Positions 51,087 to 63,241 of a stretch of DNA of 64,000 bases are shown here, piece by piece. Origin of the DNA: Argopecten irradians (Eukaryota > Mollusca > Bivalvia > Pectinida > Pectinidae); contig NC_091146.1 in assembly GCF_041381155.1 (NCBI RefSeq), forward strand, positions 2,683,224-2,747,223, read 5' to 3'. Numbering within the stretch: position 1 is the stretch's first letter; each line of letters starts with the position of its first letter. The notes under the pieces are model-generated. The model did no database searches. It saw only the letters and a list, made by a program, of their open reading frames with translations, and was not told the DNA's origin. A program made the translations under genes and the position numbers.

Positions 51087-51810
51087 TCAGGTATTGTGGA
51101 TTCCGAGGTATCCAGAGATTCGGAGGTTGTTGTTGTTCTGAGCTTGCTCCATAATCACAGCCTTCCTAGCTCGTCCCACCACTTTGCCTTTCTTCAGGAC
51201 CTGGAAGTTGTCTGTGGGGTTCAGCACACAAATGCCTGGGTCTGTACCCTCGTCATGTAATGACCTGGGTATCCAAAAACGACGATCCACATCGGCATCG
51301 ATGTAGTAAGTCGGCATACATCCGTCCACATGATAGTTTAACCTCACTATTAAATTGGGGGTAATTACCCGTCGTCGGGCAATTGTTACTTTACATACCT
51401 TGGGTTCTCGGTTGCCTATTTGAAGTGACACTTTATTTTGCCCCAACGACAACGTCTGACTTTCCATATCCAATACGGCACCGTACTTATATAGGAAATC
51501 AAACCCTAATAGCATGTCATCCTCAATGCATGATCTTAGTATAGGTTTTGGACCCTATAGTTATGTTTACAGGCCCAACTTTATGCCCTTACATCGCCAT
51601 GCCCCTCCCTTCAGTGTGATAAGTCATGTCACAAATTATCCTAGGTTTTGGTTCTAGGGATTGAAACAAACGGTCTGACATGATAGAGGAATCAGCCACA
51701 GTATCCACAATAGCCAGCACCGGCGTTGAACCAAGTTTGAGGGGAATGTGGTAAAGTGATGTGGATTTAACACCATTGATCTTAATCTCCTGGCTCTTTC
51801 CTTCCAACTC
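51087..51810 (-). other. Gypsy part: retropepsin-like protease region (fossil)
   Basis: A retropepsin-like segment (PLKLGSTPVLAIVDT...) is followed about 100 residues on by MLLGFDFLYKYGAVLD, the typical second half of the fold. It lies between gag and RT as expected. Part of a broken element. Confidence 0.75.
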
Positions 51811-51920
51811 AGAATTATGGGGACTAAGCCCCGAGCCATTACCTGGTTGATTACTCGTCTCCGAGTAATCCTCCTGGTCCTGTCCCAGAAGGTCAGTAAG
51901 CGGACCCGCCTCACTGACCT

Positions 51921-53505
51921 CTACGCGTTTAAATCCTCAGTGGACAGTATCATTAGCTTCTGTCCAGGGGATTTGGAAGGAGTGGAACTGGACTTATTGG
52001 ATTGAGGGCAATCCTTCTTTAAGTGCCCTGGTTGGCCACATCCGAGCAGCAAGGTCGTGGTGAAGGCAACCGACTCCGGCCGTTTTTCGGGTCCCATGCT
52101 GGCTTTTCTACTATAGCCAGTATCTTGGACAGGCTGTTCTGTACATCGGCCAGTCCTGTCTCTAAAGCTGACAAGCGCCTCTCTTGGTCCGACACTGGCT
52201 TCAGAGAGGCTTGTTGTCATGACGTCTCGGTTTCATCTCCTTCACGGAAACATAGGATTCCTCATCATCGGAGGACGAGGACAATGAAGAAGACGATGGA
52301 CGGCTCCCGAACTTGACCCTTCGGCTAGGAGGCTGGTGCCTCCCTGACGAGGTCCTGTAGACCTTACTGGAGGATTCCGGCCTCGACCTCCCCCTCCTCT
52401 CCTTTTTGTGCACACATTTGTACAATTCAATGGCCTCTATGGCGGCCTCAATGGTATCATGCTTTTCCATGCATGCATGCAAGGCAGCATCCCGGTCTCT
52501 GCATCCATGGCAGAAACGTCTGACAGTGTGCGTTCTAACCCATGACTCGGGCAAATCACGATAGGCGCGAGTTGCGATGGAGAGTATACGGTCTCCCCAA
52601 TCCTGGAGATATTCTCCCTCCTCCTGTTCAGCTGCGTCGAACTTAGCTTGTGCCGTCTCCGGCAGGTCGTCCGAACGGAATCGCCTATCAAACTGCCTGA
52701 CCATGCGAAGATAGGACATATCGCCGTCCATTTCTATTAGGGTATTGTAATAATCCCCCGCCTTTCCACTGAGAGCCCAGCATAGCGCGTCGCGACACTC
52801 TCTCTCCCCCCAACCTGATGCCTCCGCAAATCTGTTGAACTTTAATTTGAACAAAGACCAGCTGGATTTGCCATTGAACTCCAGGGTCTTTGGTAAGGTT
52901 GAGGGACGAAAATTGCTACTAAGAGTCGATCGCCGACTCTTACGATGATCATTGTCGCTGTCGTCCCGAGGGTATGTGCTGCCCCTCACATAATGTCTAG
53001 GCCGGTCCAAATCATAACGTTCACGTTTTATATTTACTGGCCTAGGTGGTCTCCGTGGTGATTCATCACTTGAGCTCTCCGAATCGGAAGTATCGTACCT
53101 CGACGCTCCTCTTCTATTACTCCAGGGACCAACATTTGACCTCCTGTCGATGACTTTACTCACTCACTGAGTAAAGGATTCTATATCGGAATGCCCAGCC
53201 GATTGCCGTCTCTCTGATAAATTGAGGTTCGGCATTACGCTAAAATCAGGCGTTCTTACTGGCTGCATATCAGCTTCGTCATCGAAATTGGAAAGCCTGG
53301 GGTTGGGGGCGAAGTCAAGAAGTTGTATTAACTCCGGTGTAATGCGCAATTTACTAATTTGTTCTAGGGATGAAATAGTAATATTGCCATTTACTTCCCT
53401 AAATTTGACAATTAAGTTTGCTACTCTCTTTCCTACCCTGGAAAGTCCATCTAGTTCATTCTCATGGCAAAAGTTGATTTTAACTGTATTGGAAGGTGAC
53501 GCCAT
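51921..53505 (-). other. Gypsy part: gag with helix-hairpin-helix and zinc knuckle (fossil)
   Basis: The N-terminal 65 residues look like a helix-hairpin-helix DNA-binding fold (ENELDGLSRVGKRVANLIVK). An Arg/Ser-rich linker follows. Then comes the gag core (LEFNGKSSWSLFKLKFNRFA; DYYNTLIEMDGDMSYLRMV; FRSDDLPETAQAKFDAAEQ) and a zinc knuckle (CGQPGHLKKDC). In the family gag forms the particle and binds RNA. Part of a broken element. Confidence 0.85.
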
Positions 53506-53519
53506 GATGGCTTAAAGTT

Positions 53520-54667
53520 TGAATGGTACCAAGGGAGAATACTGTGTTACCAATATCAACACCAAGAAGACAGTGAAATCTCAATTGGTAACTTATACTT
53601 GTGTGTGTACAGTTATACAACAATTGGATTTAATGTATAATCGTGATCGATTATTTCATTTATTACCCAAGGTATAATGTAAAAATTGTTGTAAACTATA
53701 ATATAAATTAGCAAGTATAATAATAAACAAACACAATAATTAATACACAATAATACTAGATGTTTGTAAACAATCAGAGATCAATTAACACATGTACCTA
53801 ATCAGTCACCGACAACAATGTCAATGTAGAAAATTGAAGTCTGAAAATTACTACGACGTTACCGACATAAGTACAAACAGTAGTGTATAATTATAAGTGT
53901 GATGTGTTATGCTGGAGGTTTATTAACAAACAAATTCTATCTCTCATCGACATCGATAAGGATTGAATAAAAAGTTATTGTAAGTAGATAGAACTACTAA
54001 ATAGTTATGAAAAATTGCAAAACTTCCAGCAAAAATATGCAAGTGTGTGTTGTAGAATAACACCCACTTGGTAACCAAAACTCTGATGATTATGTAAACA
54101 ATAATAAACAGTGAGCAATATAGTATTGTGAGTTTTGCGTGTTACTGGCTGGTTAACAATGAGATTTAAATAAACGTAAGCTCAATGTTTTGTCGACGTC
54201 GACAAAAACACCAAGTATAAATTATATCAACCGAACCGGTTGTATAATAATATGCTTAAATTACTTAATTTGTAGACCAACCAGTAAAACATAAGTACAC
54301 AAGCTCAATAATATTACGACGTCGTAATATTAAAGCAAGCACACCGAGTTATGTTCACATAGAAAAAATAATTAAATGCAACCGGAAACCGGAAACAGGA
54401 AGAGCGGGCGGAAGTGCGCAAAGCGGCGTCGCAATGGACTCCCGCCAAATTTTCTGCTGCACGATTTTTTCAAGTGGTCAAAAACACGAAACCGTGTATT
54501 TATTATAACAAATATAAAAAAAGTGGTTGCAACAATTAAATTAACTATGTAATAAGTTTACAATACAAAAATATCCAAAAGATCTCTTTTCCGTTGAAAA
54601 TAAAAAAACACACGTGTTCGTGTCCGCAAGTGATTTTCCCTGGACCAGATTTCCTCGTCGCCAATAT
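53520..54667 (-). other. Gypsy untranslated leader
   Basis: AT-rich, without open frames, between the LTR and gag. The minus-strand segment TTGGCGACGAGGAAATC just inside the LTR (54650-54666) resembles the primer-binding-site area seen in many invertebrate gypsy elements. Confidence 0.6.
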
Positions 54668-54940
54668 TGTAAAAACTCATATACACGCTAGCGACCACAG
54701 CCAACTCACCTAGTCCGCGTTGCGGGGTCGTGGGCAAGTTGATATCGTGGTAGTACGGCTAACGTAGTCGTAATATATGGGCTCCAAATCCCGGCTGGTA
54801 GGGTGTTTCGTTTATCACGTCCTCTCAGGTCGGGGTCTAGCTCTGGAACTGAGGCTCTAGCGGGAGCCCCGACGTCATTTCTGGTGGTGTTCGGCCAGGG
54901 GTCTCCGGGACGCCTGACATCCCTGGGCAATTTCACTACA
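54668..54940 (-). repeat. Gypsy 5' LTR (single copy seen)
   Basis: A 273-bp stretch with TGTA...TACA ends (plus strand TGTAAAAACTCATATACACG to GGGCAATTTCACTACA). It is more GC-rich than the flanks. Its boundaries rest on the terminal motifs and the adjoining primer-binding-like sequence, since no partner LTR is in the window. Confidence 0.55.
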
Positions 54941-55216
54941 GTATTTTACTTAATATTGCACAAAAATAATTATTTCCAATATATTATGACACGTGTCGTT
55001 CTGTTAATCTTTTTCAGATGAAGTGTACTGTAAAGGACAGCTACATGGAAAGTTATCAAGGACAGTGAAAATTATGGTGAAGGATTAGGAAGATTTGAGT
55101 GTGAATCTTGATGTCATTTTACTGAAAACCAACTGGATTTACTATGAAAGTTTCACAGAATATCGGAGTCAAGATTTATTCCGAGGATTTCACAAGCTGA
55201 TTTTATGAACGTTGGG
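54941..55216. other. Intergenic DNA between gypsy LTR and MITE
   Basis: No gene recognised. Confidence 0.5.
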
Positions 55217-55637
55217 CAGGTTGGGCACATGTAAATTTATTGCTATTATAGCGATATATAGCTATAATAGCTATTTATAGCTATACAAAACTAGCGAAAA
55301 ACAACATTTCTGGAGATAAAAATGCTTCCGCTCAAAACCGACTCCTGAAACTTGCAGTGGTTGTTTATAACGATCATTCAAACATATTGAAAGCAGTTTT
55401 GATGAGGTATAATTAAGCTAATTAAGTTAATTATTGCTCTATTGTTTCGAACGAAAAGTGGTTGCATAGTGTTCAAATTATCCTTATACACATTCCCTGC
55501 AAGTTCCAGGAGTCGGTTTTGAGTGCAAGCATTTTTATCTCCAGAAATGGTGTTTTTCGCTAGTTTTGTATAGCTATAAATAGCTATTATAGCTAAATAT
55601 CGCTATAATAGCAATAAATTTACATGTGCCCAACCTG
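55217..55637. mobile_element. 421-bp foldback MITE with 5-bp target duplication
   Basis: Inverted arms of about 130 bp, more than 90% identical, start CAGGTTGGGCACATGTAAAT and end with the reverse complement. The direct 5-bp repeat TTGGG flanks it at 55212-55216 and 55638-55642. The arms hold TATAGCTATA-type motifs and CAAAACTAGCGAAAAACA. The centre is about 160 bp of AT-rich DNA. No transposase is present, and the superfamily cannot be set from the ends alone. Confidence 0.88.
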
Positions 55638-55810
55638 TTGGGAGAGTGAATGTTCTAGGTTTATTGCTTTTTGTTTACAATTGCTTGCTTTCATAATAAA
55701 TTTTATAACCTAACACTATATTTTCCAATGTCGCCATTTTTTTTTGCAATAACCTAATTTACTAAACATATCGCTGACATGTGCAATAAATGATTTAATA
55801 TATTTACATT

Positions 55811-58800
55811 CTACAAAAAAGTGTTATAATTTTCTTCAACTCCGCATGTATTGCATAGTGGACTATCTTTTATTTTCCATTTATAAAGTAGGTAATTATT
55901 TGCCAGAACTCTGTTAATCAGTTTCCATTTAAATATTTTCATTCTATTGTCTTCAAATTGTTTAAAGGTGAACTGAAGGGATTTTCTTAATTTGTGTTCT
56001 ATCTCGGATTTTTTAAAATGTATAAACGTGTTTTCCCATGATATATATGCAATCGGTCTAACTGATATTTTCTCAATCAGGTTGTTGTATATGATTTTGT
56101 TTGTAATTTTAATTATAGGTATTGTTTTTAGCGAGGGTGTCATAACAACTGACAGTTCATAATATTTCTCATTTATTTTGTATTTAGATATATCTGATTT
56201 TTTAAATTTTTCCTGCCATATTTTAGGTATTGCGTTTTTAAGTATTGATATTTGTGATATCCAATTGTGTTTATCTTGTAATATGTTCAATATCACATTT
56301 TCATTTATGTATCCTTCAACATCTAACAGATCTTTTATAGTGATGACATTACATTTTATCCAATTTTTAAAGATCAATGATCTATTATTATATGTGATGA
56401 ATTGATTGCCCCATATTATTTGTTTTCCAATATCTGTTATGTTTTGGGGGGTTTCACATTTCTCCCATTTATGTCTACCCAAGCATTAATGATATTTTGA
56501 TAGCATTGTGGAATGTTAGAGAAATCTTCTAGTTGTTTTGTGGGTTTTATATTCATTGAAAAAAATAACAAATCTTCTCCAAATTGATTTTAAAATAATC
56601 TTGGTATGATTTTCCATTGATTTTCTTCATTGCTTTTTAATTTTTTTATCCATCCTAATTGTATAGTTGTAATATAGGAGTTGAGATCAAGTGTGCTAAG
56701 ACCTCCTTCGCTATATGATCTGCATAGAGTTTTTCGCTTTACCTTCTCACTTTTACCTTCCCAAATGAAATTGTAAATATTTTTTTCTACTTCAGTTACA
56801 ATATGTTTTGGTATAGTCAGTACAGATATAAGATAAGATAATTGAGGAATAAGTAATTATTTAACAATTTGTATTTTCCCTATCATCGATAATTTCCTCC
56901 TTTTCCATGTATTGACTAATTTTTTTTTTCAATCGTACTTTCCCAATTGATTTGAGATGTTTTAATAGCATTAAGCCCAAAGTATACTCCTAGTGCTTTT
57001 ATTTCACTTTGTGACCAATCAATCTTTTCAAAGTCATCTTCTATGTTTATTTTATTAATTCCTAATTTGAGACATAGTGATTTTTTTTTTATTTAGGATT
57101 AATCCTGAAAGACTACCAAATATCTCTATAGCATTTAGGGCTGCAGTTATGTTTTTTTTATGTTTCAAGAAGAGGATGGTGTCATCTGCTAGTTGTGAGA
57201 TTTTAAAATGTCTTTCTTGTGAATTTTTAACTTGGATTCCATGAATATTAATATCTTGTCTCATTTTCATTGATAATGTCTCGACTGTTATTACAAAAAG
57301 TAGAGCTGATAACGGACATCCTTGACGGATTCCGCGCATAATCTTTACTGGCTCTGATAGCCATCCATTGTTTGTTATTATGCAATATATATCACAGTAT
57401 AGGACTGAAACCCATTTCATAAAACTTTCTTTAAATCCAAATTTTTTCAAAGTATGAAACATAAATTCCCATTCTATTGAATCAAATGCCTTGGCAAAAT
57501 CTAAAAATAGTATCGATCCAGTAATATTAAATTTCTCCGCATATTCTATTATATCCTGAATAAGTCTAATGCTATATCTAATGTCGCGCCCTTTGATAAA
57601 GCCATTCTGATCAGTATTTATTATTTTAGGTAGGATGAGTTTTATTCTTTCAGATAGACAGTGAACTAGTATCTTATAATCTATATTTAGAAGTGTCAAT
57701 GGTCGCCAATTATTTAAGTCTAATGGATCATTTTTTTAAAACATTAATGATAATATTCCTACTTTCTGTGAATATGCTAGTTGATTTTGTAAATAGCCTT
57801 CATTTAGACAATCTATTAACATTTCTTTTAAATGTGGCCAAAATATTTTGTAAAATTCTATTGTTCATCCATCTGAGCCTGGAGCTTTGTTTAATTTCAT
57901 CTTATTTATAGCTATATAGCATTCATTTTCAATTAATAAACCTTCACATTTATTGCTGTCTTCCTCAGATAGTATCGTTTCAAAATGTATTGGACCTAAA
58001 TACTGCTTTATGTCATCTACATTTTTGATGTATACATTTTTTCATAGAACTGTTTCTCATATTTGATTATGTCTTCTTGTTTTGTCAGTAATTCTTCCTT
58101 TTCATTTTTTTAGTTTAGTAATGGATTTTTTAATTTGTCTTCCTTTTTCTAAAGAAAGAAAATATTTAGTGTTTTTTTACCATGTTCAAACCACTTAGCG
58201 CGTGATCTTATCTGCGAACCGAGAGCTATTTTAGTGTATTGTTCTTTTATCTGTTCTGTGACTTGATCTATTTCTTCTTCTGTGTCTGTATTTTCTTCGT
58301 TAAGCTTTTTAAGTTTATTTTCTAATACAGAAATAATATCCTTTCTTAATTTTGATTTCTTTTTTCCATATTCAATTGATCTTTCGCGAATTTCATTTTT
58401 ACATAGATCCCATATTATTCGACTTGACATGCTTTTATCTTCTTTTATTTTTTTAAATTCATTAACTACTTCAATTATTATTTTTTTGTACATATAATCA
58501 TTTAGCAGACTATTGTTTAACTTCCAATACCCTGGTCCACGTATTGTTTTTTCAACATTTAGATAAAGTGATACAGCTTGATGATCAGTGTATTTAATTA
58601 ATACTGGTCTTACATCAGTTGATGAAATTTTATGGATAAGTTCATTTTGTATAAGGAAATAGTCAATTCTACTAGCCTCATTATTTACATTTTTCCGCTT
58701 CCATGTAAACTGTTTTGTGGTTGGGTGTTTTATTCTCCAACAGTCTATTAAACGACATTCTTTTATCAGTGACTTTAAAGATTTTACAGGTTTTGGGGGG

Positions 58801-59279
58801 TTTACTCTAGATTTTCTGTTAGATTTGGTGTCTTGAAATTCATTCCAATCTCCACCTATGATAATTAGGCCTAAACTGTGTTCTTGTGTAAACTGTTTTC
58901 AAATTAAAAAAACAATATTTCTCCTGTTTTTATCATTTGGGGCATAAATATTTATTATTGTGTAAACATTGTCATTTATTTTTATATTAACTAGCAAAAG
59001 CCTGCCATCGTTGTCTCTGTGTACATCAATTATCTCATACTCTAAGTTTTTTGTTAGAAAGATAGCTACCCCACAGCTCTGGCTGGTGCCAAAATTATGT
59101 AATGCTTCACCATTCCATTCTGATTGTACGAATGAGGCATTAGTTGCTGTAAAATGCGTTTCTTGTGCCAGGATTATGTTACCTTTTTGATATTTAGCCC
59201 ATGTATAGAATCTCTCTCGTTTTTGTTTATCACCTAAACCTTGTGTGTTAGCAGTCAACAAATGTAGTTTCTGCAACAT
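55811..59279 (-). pseudogene. LINE ORF2: AP-endonuclease, reverse transcriptase, zinc finger (broken)
   Basis: The enzyme nicks target DNA and copies the element RNA. The reading starts at 59279 (MLQKLHLLTANTQGLG). The endonuclease has AQETHF, SCGVAIFL and INIYAPND. A charged linker lies at 58149-58493. RT at 57055-57699 has DQNGFIKGRDIRYSIR, LFLDFAKAFDSIEW, GIRQGCPLSALLF and the catalytic LADDTILFL. The C-terminal part at 55811-56482 ends WKIKDSPLCNTCGVEENYN, the zinc finger typical of this group. Frame changes or stops separate these blocks (between 58899 and 58493, 58149 and 57699, and 57055 and 56482), so it cannot be made as one protein. The RT catalytic residues remain. Group assignment is by motif style. 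Confidence 0.88.
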
Positions 59280-60551
59280 GTTATGTAGAAGAGTAAAAAT
59301 ATTTTGGTAAGTATTATGTATATTACACCTACATGTACATGTACATACACACTCGAAAAAAATCTTACCAGGAATGTATCAATTCTTACGTATACTATTC
59401 ATGTATGTATTGCAGATAAAATTTATAAAAATATAATCGTACATACATACATATCTAAACAGCAGACATACAGTCTCATAGTCACATATATATACATATA
59501 TACACCTGCCGACCACACTAGTATGTTTACATACACATAGCCAGATGTCTTCATATACTTTCATGTATAAACTTGTATGCACACATACACTTAAATAAAA
59601 CAATTGAATCAGAGGTAGGTTATTCAATTTCATTTCTCTTTTTATAGAGTTGTACCATATGTTGAATTCTAATAATATTAGAAAAAATCTTTTTAGCACT
59701 TTAGTAATATTACCTTGCAGATAATGTATCAAGATGGTTTTATTCTTATCAAAAATAGGATATGAGCATATAGTAATATCATCGTGATGATATATTATCT
59801 TTGAGATATAATAATTCAATATGTGCATATTTTGATTTGAGTGTCCATTAAACATAATTTAGTGGGTATATATATGCATATAAATTTTGAATTATCATAT
59901 GTATAAGTGATTCCTGAAATAAACTTTTATATTTAATCATGTGTAACACTCTTCTAAATATCACACAGATGTCAATATTAGTATAATATATTACACTGGT
60001 AATATATAATATAAATAGAAATCTTTTCTCATGTAATATACAATTTCTGGTATATGTTAACCAGCTTTTATAACATGTTAAGCATTTATGTATAAAAATG
60101 TAATGTAATTCACATATGTCATAACAGATGCATTGTGATACACTTACAGATATCCTACTGTTACAATATATTATACTTAGTACTACAATCACGTGAAACA
60201 CATAACTGGCATAATATACTAAACTTTAAAATTTTATACTGGTATAATATGATACCGGTATATATAGAGATATTATCACATATACTGTATAACTTTGTGC
60301 AAATTTTAACCAGTTTTCGTAATATTTTGTGCATTTATATATATACTATTATTATTATTGTGCATATTTTAACCAACTTACTTGATATTTTAGGCATTTG
60401 TAAGTATATGCTGTGTAAAACTTTGTGGCACTTTCAAAAAGAGATAAATTTATACAAATTTTAACTTCTTTCCTTCTATCCATATCTTGAATGTAGTTTT
60501 TTATGATTGTTTTTAATAAATTTCAGTTAAGCATAAATACTCTCTTTTTTG
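59280..60551. other. AT-rich interval between LINE ORF1 and ORF2
   Basis: About 1.27 kb without a convincing gene. It contains CATATATATAC-type simple repeats (59485-59510). At about 60059, 60309 and 60371 lie three diverged copies of a unit starting AACCA and ending GCATTTRT. This is longer than the usual inter-ORF spacer of such LINEs, so a small insertion or repeat expansion is likely. Confidence 0.45.
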
Positions 60552-61689
60552 TCATTTGGCATTACATTTTTTCTTTGGGGTATTCTTCAGTTCATCCAGT
60601 GGGGATCTGACATCCGACGGGAGTTGACTTGATTTTCTGGAGGGAGTCTCTTTCAGGAAAGAGTCTATGATTGTCTGATTCTGTGGTTGTTCACTTTCTG
60701 GTTTTTTACCTTTTGATTTTTTGCTCTTTTTTCGTTTTCTTGGCTCATCTTTGGAATCTGTGGACTCTGCTGCTGATGAGGGCACATTTGTTGATCCGGA
60801 TGAGGACACAGGGGTTATGTCTGTTGAGGGCACAGTGGTTGTGTCAGTTGGAGGCTTATGGGTTTCCGTTTGGCTTTCGGACTTAGTTTCATTGCCATCA
60901 TCGATTTGTTCGTCGTCATCTTCGCTGTCGCTCTCATCATCGGAGCTTTCATCAGCGCTATTGTCATCTTTCAACAATGAAGGACAGTTAGACTGGATAT
61001 GACCTGGGCTCTTGCAGTGTCTGTACACTTTATCGTTAATACAGTCTCTGGCTACGTGGCCAGCCTGCAGACAGTTGCTACAGTGAGCGTTCTCATTGGG
61101 TTGACCTCTGTATTTCCCCCCTATGGTCATTGATGTTGGAAGTGGATTTTCCAGCTTCTTGACAATAACTATTCGGTCACCGGTTTCACAATTGGTGAGG
61201 TATCCATCTACTCTTAAGTCTTTCTCTATATAGGCTCTGAATTTCACAACCTTTGAGCTCAAGGTCACGTTTGATTTGACCATCAAAGGCAGATAGTGGA
61301 ACATTTTTCACTCGAATTAGTGTAGTGTTTTCATCGTATGTATTCCCTATTACTGGATTGTTTGCATATATCTTGATGGATTTGCTCCTAACGACAAGCC
61401 CTTGAGTGATAAGTTTAAGTCGCGACTCATAACTGTCGAGGTAAATCCTCCACATTCCTCGGACACGCTGAAGTCCGATTAATTGTTCTATGGGAACTAC
61501 ATTGCCTATTGCTCTGTACAGTTCTACATGGTTTAGCCATGATTCTTTAGGGACAGTTCTAGTGCCAAATATATCAAATTCTAGGATAAAAACTGGCTTT
61601 ACCGTTCTGGCTGGAGTAGCAACGGCTGCATATGAGGCGCCGCCATTTTCCTCGGTCACTGTGGCCGATTCACTCGTCGTAGAACTCAT
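60552..61689 (-). pseudogene. LINE ORF1: nucleic-acid-binding protein with zinc knuckles
   Basis: Starts at 61689 (MSSTTSESATVTEENGGASY). The first part resembles the ORF1 of Tx1-like LINEs, with an RRM-like stretch (TLIRVKNVPLSAFDG). A CCHC knuckle follows (CSNCLQAGHVARDC), and then a second, HCKSPGHIQSNC, in which the first cysteine is replaced by tyrosine. An acidic Asp/Glu/Ser-rich segment and a Lys-rich tail (KRKKSKKSKGKK) end it. The frame switches once around 61240-61260, where ELKGCEI in one frame continues as KVVKFRAYIEKDLRVDG in another. In the family the product coats element RNA. Confidence 0.82.
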
Positions 61690-61700
61690 AATTGATGATT

Positions 61701-61942
61701 TCCTGGTTTTTCTGGTTCCTCCAATGAATATGATACACTTTATCCTCTCATTCCCCTCGGGAGAAAGTTTTGAGGTGGACGTTTTCCAAAAAACACGAAA
61801 AAAAACCCAGTTTGTATATGGAGCTCAAGATTATCCTTTACCTTAGTTCAAGGGCAGATCACTCTCCGACGATTTTATAGCATGAAATATAAATAAAAAG
61901 TCGTATGAGTGTAAATACTCCATACAAGCTTGGTTAACATAA
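61701..61942. other. Junction between LINE 5' end and piggyBac-like exons
   Basis: No gene recognised. The LINE 5' end probably lies between 61690 and 61860. Confidence 0.4.
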
Positions 61943-62518
61943 AAGCCCAACCCAATCCCTATATGGACCAGAGTTCAGAATGCTGATGAGGAAGATATGG
62001 GGCCCATCGACCCGCCAGATGCGAATTCGGATCCAATTGAATATGTTAACATGTTTGCAGTACCTGAAACGGGAAGTTCGTTAACTGAGACACTTGTTCA
62101 AGAGACAAACAGATATGCAAGACAATATTTTGAGAAAGAAGGTTACTCGTTAACGCCGTGTTCTAGATCCAATGACAGGAAGGATACAAATCTAAATGAA
62201 ATGACAGCATTTATAGGGCTATATCTAGTCATGGGAATCGTCAAAAAACCCTCCATAGAGTCTTACTGGAACACGTCTGATAAAATCTATCTGTACAATA
62301 CCCATGGATTTCCTTCTGTTATGACCCGGAGCAGATTCCAACTGATCAAGTTTTTGCACTGCAATAACAATAACACTCGCGCTCATATCCCACGAGGTCA
62401 AGAAGGCCATGATCCATGCCACAAATTTCGACCGGTTCTAGATCTCTTCAATAATCAGACTTTCAAGATGATGCTGCCCGAGATTAGACAATCGACGAAA
62501 GCATGGTTGGCTTCAAAG
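61943..62518 (+). pseudogene. piggyBac-like transposase, first visible exon
   Basis: Open from 61943, with the first ATG at 61997. The upstream in-frame residues PIWTRVQNADEEDMGPIDPP look like part of the protein, so the true start may lie in an earlier exon. Conserved PGBD segments are TNRYARQYFEKEG, EMTAFIGLYLVMGIVKKPSI, SYWNTSDKIYLYN, SVMTRSRFQLIKFLHCNN and HKFRPVLDLFNNQTFKMMLP. The exon ends AWLASK at a possible GTAATT donor (62519). The segment with the first catalytic aspartate should follow directly but is not seen in this frame. The family excises and inserts DNA at TTAA sites. It may be a transposon remnant or part of a domesticated gene. Confidence 0.8.
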
Positions 62519-62918
62519 GTAATTAGATTGATATTGATTTCCATAGGTGTAACTGTTGTGAGATACTAAATGCAGTACGTACATTATGATATACATGTAC
62601 AACTGGGTGCGGTCAGAAGTAAATTGACAGAACCAATAGACGAACGAAATTGCTATATTCTGTCGAGAGTAATTTAGGAAACTAGAATTAAAATTTATTC
62701 ATTTGCAAATAATAGCTTAGTCTAAGATAATTTAACAATCACGATTAATAAGCATACATTTTATTCTTAACATATGTTCAGGCAAGTTCAGATTATATTA
62801 CCTATATACCTGATCCTCGGTCTGTTTAAGCTGTAAGCTTCTTGACCACCTTGACATTTAATATATATTTTCTAACTTGATCATAAACTGTAGAGATGAA
62901 TTGTTGTTTTCTTTTAGG
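62519..62918. other. Putative intron or degraded transposase segment
   Basis: No continuous frame. Just before the next exon, GATGAATTGTTG...TTTTAGGAAGA could be a decayed version of the DE...FKGR block that carries the first catalytic aspartate, or simply a polypyrimidine tract and acceptor. Confidence 0.4.
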
Positions 62919-63034
62919 AAGACATGACATCGATCAATACTTGCCTGCCAAGAAAGCACACAGATGGGGGGCCAAGTTCTTTGTTTTGGCCGAGTCGGAT
63001 ACAGGAAATGTTATATCATTGAAATTATACTCGG
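62919..63034 (+). pseudogene. piggyBac-like transposase, second block
   Basis: Begins after TTTTCTTTTAG and reads GRHDIDQYLPAKKAHRWGAK, then FFVLAESDTGNVISLKLYSG. This is the conserved PGBD stretch just after the first catalytic aspartate (family form GRLSFRQYMPSKPHKWGIK). It ends at a GTATGT donor. Confidence 0.8.
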
Positions 63035-63241
63035 GTATGTACGGTATAAATTGAAATATACATGTAGCTGATACAAAATGTAAGTGATTAGATTATCGAC
63101 ATGTATTCTAATTTAACAGATTTAAACTGAAGTTGAATGATATTGGGTTGGTTTAATTAAACAATATTCAATAATAAAACTGAATACAAAAGAAAATGTA
63201 CTGTTTTTCTGACATCTAGTAAAACAGAATACATATTTTCA

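Larger units (their letters stand above)
47646..54940 (-). mobile_element. Gypsy (Ty3-like) LTR retrotransposon (fossil)
   Basis: Minus-strand element with one recognisable LTR at the right (54668-54940), a long untranslated leader, gag, protease, reverse transcriptase, RNase H, integrase and a C-terminal PHD finger. The left side runs into the 145-bp repeat and no second LTR was found in the window. It is broken, with several interruptions. With a single LTR its age cannot be estimated by LTR comparison, but the pol region is still easy to read, which suggests moderate age. Confidence 0.9.
55740..61700 (-). mobile_element. L1/Tx1-like LINE, broken
   Basis: Minus-strand non-LTR retrotransposon with ORF1 (60552-61689), an AT-rich interval and ORF2 (55811-59279). 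The endonuclease, RT and C-terminal zinc finger styles fit the L1/Tx1 group. ORF1 has one frameshift and ORF2 several. The 3' end is taken at an A-rich run on the minus strand near 55740. No target duplication was identified. Confidence 0.85.

Noticed and set aside
59304-60464. Several 70-150-codon frames in AT-rich DNA between LINE ORFs
   Set aside because: Composition is that of AT-rich repeats (Tyr/Ile/Asn-rich on either strand), without domain or conservation signs.
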